The notes beneath the pieces are model-generated. The model did no database searches. It was given only the letters and a program-made list of their open reading frames with translations, and had not been told where the DNA came from. Of a DNA stretch of 16,039 bases, positions 14,344 through 16,039 are shown in pieces. The stretch lies in contig CAJLYG010000054.1 of the NCBI GenBank assembly GCA_905210845.1, positions 1-16,039 on the forward strand, written 5' to 3'. How positions within the stretch are numbered: the stretch's first letter is position 1; every line of letters starts with the position of its first letter. The position numbers and the translations under genes are program-made. Source of the DNA: an uncultured Prevotella sp. (GTDB lineage Bacteria > Bacteroidota > Bacteroidia > Bacteroidales > Bacteroidaceae).

Positions 14344-14563
14344 GCAAAAAGGTTAATAGATTTTAGGTTAGTAAAGTTTGATAGATTTAGGTTTTTAGTT
14401 ATTAGGTTTTAAAGATTGTGATTCAGATTAGGTGTTTAGTTTAGGTTTAAGGATTGTAATTCAGTAAGGATAACAAAAGATGTGCAAGGTGTTGCACTTC
14501 CTTTAGAAAAAAGTAATCACAAGATATGGAACTGCAGGAGAGTGATCCCCTGCAGTTTTTTTG
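14344..14563 (+). ncRNA. Candidate small RNA A, about 220 nt, cytosine-poor
   Basis: An autonomous transcription unit runs from a consensus promoter (14310-14339) to a strong intrinsic terminator (14531-14562). No open reading frame of note lies inside. The first 120 nt are nearly free of cytosine and contain five TTAGGT copies (starting 14363, 14387, 14402, 14428, 14441). Two of these sit in an imperfect direct repeat of 24-25 nt (14402-14426 and 14441-14464) that ends GATTGTRATTCAG. A hairpin GTGCAA-GGTG-TTGCAC lies at 14482-14497. A 3' block (TTAGAAAAAAGTAA, then TATGGAA, 14503-14531) precedes the terminator and recurs in small RNA B. It is probably a non-coding RNA. Bacteroidales-1 RNA is one described class with the same promoter-to-terminator architecture, but I cannot check identity. 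A 6S-like or antisense role is also open. Confidence 0.65.
14531..14562 (+). terminator. Intrinsic terminator of small RNA A
   Basis: ACTGCAGG (14531-14538) pairs perfectly with CCTGCAGT (14549-14556) around a 10-nt loop, followed by seven T residues. There is no coding gene ending nearby, so it must belong to the small transcript. Confidence 0.85.
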
Positions 14564-14625
14564 TTTCTATAGTCACACATTTCCTGTTCATTCTTTCGTT
14601 GTTATTGTATGTTTTCTCCAAAATC

Positions 14626-14656
14626 TTGCAAGAATAGGGAATATTTCATAATTTTG
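14626..14656 (+). promoter_or_regulatory. Promoter of the LolA-like gene
   Basis: TTG (14626-14628), 20 bp of spacer and TAATTTTG (14649-14656) fit the Bacteroidetes consensus. The predicted start near 14661 leaves a leader of about 20-30 nt before the ATG at 14680 or 14692, and excludes the in-frame TTG at 14665 as a useful start. Confidence 0.6.
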
Positions 14657-14679
14657 TAGTCTCATTGAATACTGGAAAT

Positions 14680-15300
14680 ATGTCGAGAATTATGAAGGCT
14701 GTCATGGCCTTACTCATTTTGCCGATGTCCCTCTATGCCGGGGAATCCAATGCCCAGCAGGCTCGCAAGCTGTTTAATAGAGTCTATAACATGGTGTTTG
14801 CTTCGAAAGGATGCACGCTGCATTATGATGTCAATATCATAGGCATCTACAAGACGAAAGGTACCATCTCTTATAAGGGCAAGAAGAATCGGTATGCCGA
14901 GGACCGTTACCTGTCATGGAATGACGGGGTGACGGCTTATATGGTAGACAAGAAGAAAAAGACAGTGAATGTTTACCGCGCGGATGATGATAACAAGGAC
15001 GAGTATCTTGCCAAGTTCAAGTACGACTTGAATAATTTCGAATACAGTTGGAAGAATGGAAAGGATGGGATCCAGCTTATCCTGAAGCCCAAGACTAGCC
15101 ATTTTGTAGGGATTCGGCAGGTCATCGGCGTTCTTGACAGCAAGACCCATTACCCGAAGTACCTTCGCATCAAGGTGGCTTTCTTCTGGACAACGGTCAA
15201 GATCTCTCACTTCTCTACGGATGAGTTGGATGACAAGGTCTTCGTCTTTCCGAGACAGCAGTTTTCCTCCTATCGCTTTACAGATCATCGGAAGGAATGA
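14680..15300 (+). CDS. LolA-like exported protein
   Basis: This is a precursor of about 206 residues with a signal peptide (MSRIMKAVMALLILPMSLYA, or MKAVMALLILPMSLYA if translation starts at the in-frame ATG at 14692). The mature part is beta-rich with a short N-terminal helix (QQARKLFNRVYNMVF). The strands are laid out as in LolA/LolB-type lipoprotein-binding half-barrels: GCTLHYDVNIIGIYKTKGTI, KKKTVNVYRADD, and late strands YPKYLRIKVAFFWTTVKISHF and DDKVFVFPRQQF. A lipoprotein-chaperone-like or envelope role is the best guess; the classical LolA key residues cannot be checked by eye. It has its own promoter (14626-14656) and is flanked on both sides by related small RNA genes. It stands alone, with no LolB or LolCDE gene nearby. 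Confidence 0.65.
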   Translation: MSRIMKAVMALLILPMSLYAGESNAQQARKLFNRVYNMVFASKGCTLHYDVNIIGIYKTKGTISYKGKKNRYAEDRYLSWNDGVTAYMVDKKKKTVNVYRADDDNKDEYLAKFKYDLNNFEYSWKNGKDGIQLILKPKTSHFVGIRQVIGVLDSKTHYPKYLRIKVAFFWTTVKISHFSTDELDDKVFVFPRQQFSSYRFTDHRKE

Positions 15301-15434
15301 CTTGCGCTTGGAGAGTGGAAAATAGGCGTATGTGTCAACAAACGACTAAATGTGTAAAATTAAGTAATAATTCATTAATATCTTGCTAAGATTCTTCAAT
15401 TCCTTTTAAAAAAGCCGGACTTTTGATCGTCGAC

Positions 15435-15466
15435 TTTGGATTTTTGGGAAGAAAAACGTATCTTTG
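15435..15466 (+). promoter_or_regulatory. Consensus Bacteroidetes promoter of small RNA B
   Basis: TTTG (15435-15438), 20 bp of spacer and TATCTTTG (15459-15466) match both consensus boxes, with spacing one base longer than the usual 19. The predicted start is near 15471. Confidence 0.7.
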
Positions 15467-15470
15467 TAAA

Positions 15471-15688
15471 CGAAAAGGTTTCGTAGTGCTTATGAATTAT
15501 TAGCATGTAAATAGTTCGCAAATAAAGAATAGAGTTAGGTTTTAATTTTGGTAAAATTAATATTTTGATAGGTTTAGTTTGATAGGTTTTTGTTAGAAAC
15601 AAAGTTAAATGTATTCTAAGGCGTTAGAAAAAGGTAAGTTATTACATTTATGGAAAGATGGTCTTCGTGAGAGGACCGTCTTTTTTTT
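15471..15688 (+). ncRNA. Candidate small RNA B, about 218 nt, related to small RNA A
   Basis: This is an autonomous unit from the promoter at 15435-15466 to the terminator at 15656-15688. It opens with a small hairpin CGAAA-AGG-TTTCG (15471-15483). The body is rich in A, T and G and contains GTTAGGTTTT, a perfect TTAATTTT-GGT-AAAATTAA hairpin (15542-15560), and a 12-nt direct repeat TTTGATAGGTTT (15564-15575 and 15578-15589). The 3' block TTAGAAAAAGGTAA followed by TTATGGAA (15624-15655) matches the equivalent block of small RNA A. Both also share AGTTTGATAG with a nearby GGTTTTT. I see no reading frame. The two are probably paralogous non-coding RNAs. Nothing in the sequence reveals targets. 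Confidence 0.65.
15656..15688 (+). terminator. Intrinsic terminator of small RNA B
   Basis: AGATGGTCTTC (15656-15666) pairs with GAGGACCGTCT (15671-15681), with two G-T wobbles and a GTGA (GNRA-type) tetraloop, followed by eight T residues. It is among the strongest terminators in the window. Confidence 0.85.
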
Positions 15689-15723
15689 GTCCTTGATCGT
15701 AGCCCTTGAAAAAAGACCGCGAA

Positions 15724-15779
15724 AACCTCTCCACGATGGATGCCATTGAGGGTGAAACCCTCCCAAATTTCAAGAGGTT
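15724..15779. other. Potential three-way-junction inverted-repeat structure
   Basis: An outer stem AACCTCT/AGAGGTT (15724-15730, 15773-15779) encloses two perfect hairpins, ATGG-ATG-CCAT (15736-15746) and GAGGGT-GAA-ACCCTC (15748-15762). The DNA is non-coding and lies between small RNA B and the end of the partial minus-strand gene. It may be a structured 3' end for the minus-strand transcript or a chance arrangement. Confidence 0.4.
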
Positions 15780-15880
15780 ATCTCCTGCCTTATGAAAGAT
15801 GATCTCCTGCCTTGTGAAAAGTCATCTAATGCAGTGCGAAAGGTCATCTGTCCCAAGCCAAAAGATAACCTTTTGCAAGG
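15771..15880. repeat. Five degenerate 22-bp tandem units
   Basis: The units start at 15771, 15793, 15815, 15837 and 15859, each exactly 22 bp with no gaps. All five have A at positions 3, 5 and 10, T at 8, C at 12, T at 13 and C at 18. Most read as YRAAAGRTSATCT in the first 13 bases. Units 1 and 2 also share CCTGCCTT at positions 14-21. The array ends 2 bp before the stop codon of the minus-strand gene. There are no unique spacers and the units are contiguous, so it is not a CRISPR array. Similar extragenic units seem familiar from Prevotella genomes, from memory only. Confidence 0.65.
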
Positions 15881-15882
15881 CC

Positions 15883-16038
15883 TTAATATTCGTTTCCAGT
15901 GGTGATGCTGGGACCATCGATGATCTCCGGGTCAGGAGTCCCGTTGCGGATATCGCTGTATGCCTTTTGGATATCGCTCATGGAGATGTTGATGTCCTTG
16001 TTGACCGGGCGATCTTTGTCGAGCAGGCAGTGTGAGAA
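15883..16038 (-). CDS. C-terminal end of an unrecognised protein
   Basis: The minus strand is open from the window edge to a TAA at 15885-15883 and encodes 51 residues beginning FSHCLLDKDRPVNKDINISM and ending in a hydrophilic tail DPEIIDGPSITTGNEY. The amphipathic SMSDIQKAYSDIRN segment and the codon pattern look like real coding sequence, and the antisense frames are less convincing. I cannot assign a family from this fragment. It is too short for ordinary gene-finding thresholds and would be easy to miss. The tandem-repeat array begins 2 bp beyond its stop codon. The gene is convergent with small RNA B. Confidence 0.6.
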   Translation of the reverse strand, partial: FSHCLLDKDRPVNKDINISMSDIQKAYSDIRNGTPDPEIIDGPSITTGNEY

Positions 16039-16039
16039 C

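Noticed and set aside
15771..15880. Possible CRISPR array
   Set aside because: The 22-bp units are contiguous and degenerate, with no unique spacers and no cas genes.

Overview
The window looks like a chromosomal segment of a Bacteroidales bacterium, most likely from the Prevotella group. The genus is an inference. The evidence is the promoter type, a -7 box of form TAnnTTTG with, at the best sites, a TTG box 19-20 bp upstream. Shine-Dalgarno sequences are weak or absent, and Bacteroidetes-typical families are present (a DUF4369-like/TlpA thioredoxin protein, a DUF4348-like lipoprotein, and a small holin-X/YtxH membrane operon). Most of it is housekeeping DNA. There is no insertion sequence, phage, CRISPR array, tRNA or rRNA that I can support.

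Layout. 1-1564 (+): the C-terminal end of an alpha/beta hydrolase, then a PlsC-like acyltransferase, ending at a terminator shared with a convergent small membrane protein (1633-1854, -). 2021-3950 (+): a small secreted protein, a BtuC/FecCD-type permease and a PduO-type cobalamin adenosyltransferase, suggesting a corrinoid uptake/activation unit. 4050-5087 (-): pheS. It diverges from 5251-7917 (+), which holds a DUF4348-like lipoprotein, murB (4-bp overlap) and a PhnP-like metallo-beta-lactamase-fold hydrolase. 8123-9010 (-): a YtxH, holin-X, basic small protein operon. 9232-12785 (+): a SPOR lipoprotein, the YqgF/RuvX nuclease, peptide deformylase and a large exported TPR protein. 12872-14005 (-): an exported thioredoxin-like protein, sharing a bidirectional terminator with the TPR gene. 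14680-15300 (+): a LolA-like periplasmic protein. 15883-16038 (-): the last 51 codons of an unrecognised gene.

The least ordinary part is the non-coding DNA. Two independent transcription units of about 215-220 nt (about 14344-14563 and 15471-15688, both +) flank the LolA-like gene. Each has a near-perfect Bacteroidetes promoter and a strong intrinsic terminator. Both have a cytosine-poor body rich in AGGTTT motifs and a shared 3' module just before the terminator, so they look like two members of one small-RNA family. A third, shorter unit (about 63 nt, minus strand, 8010-7948) has a consensus promoter and its own terminator, and its -7 box forms a mirror-image pair with a second TATCTTTG. 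Next to the last partial gene are five degenerate 22-bp tandem units (15771-15880) and a potential three-way-junction structure (15724-15779). I regard these RNA and repeat elements as the best candidates for something not yet functionally described. All identifications are by eye.
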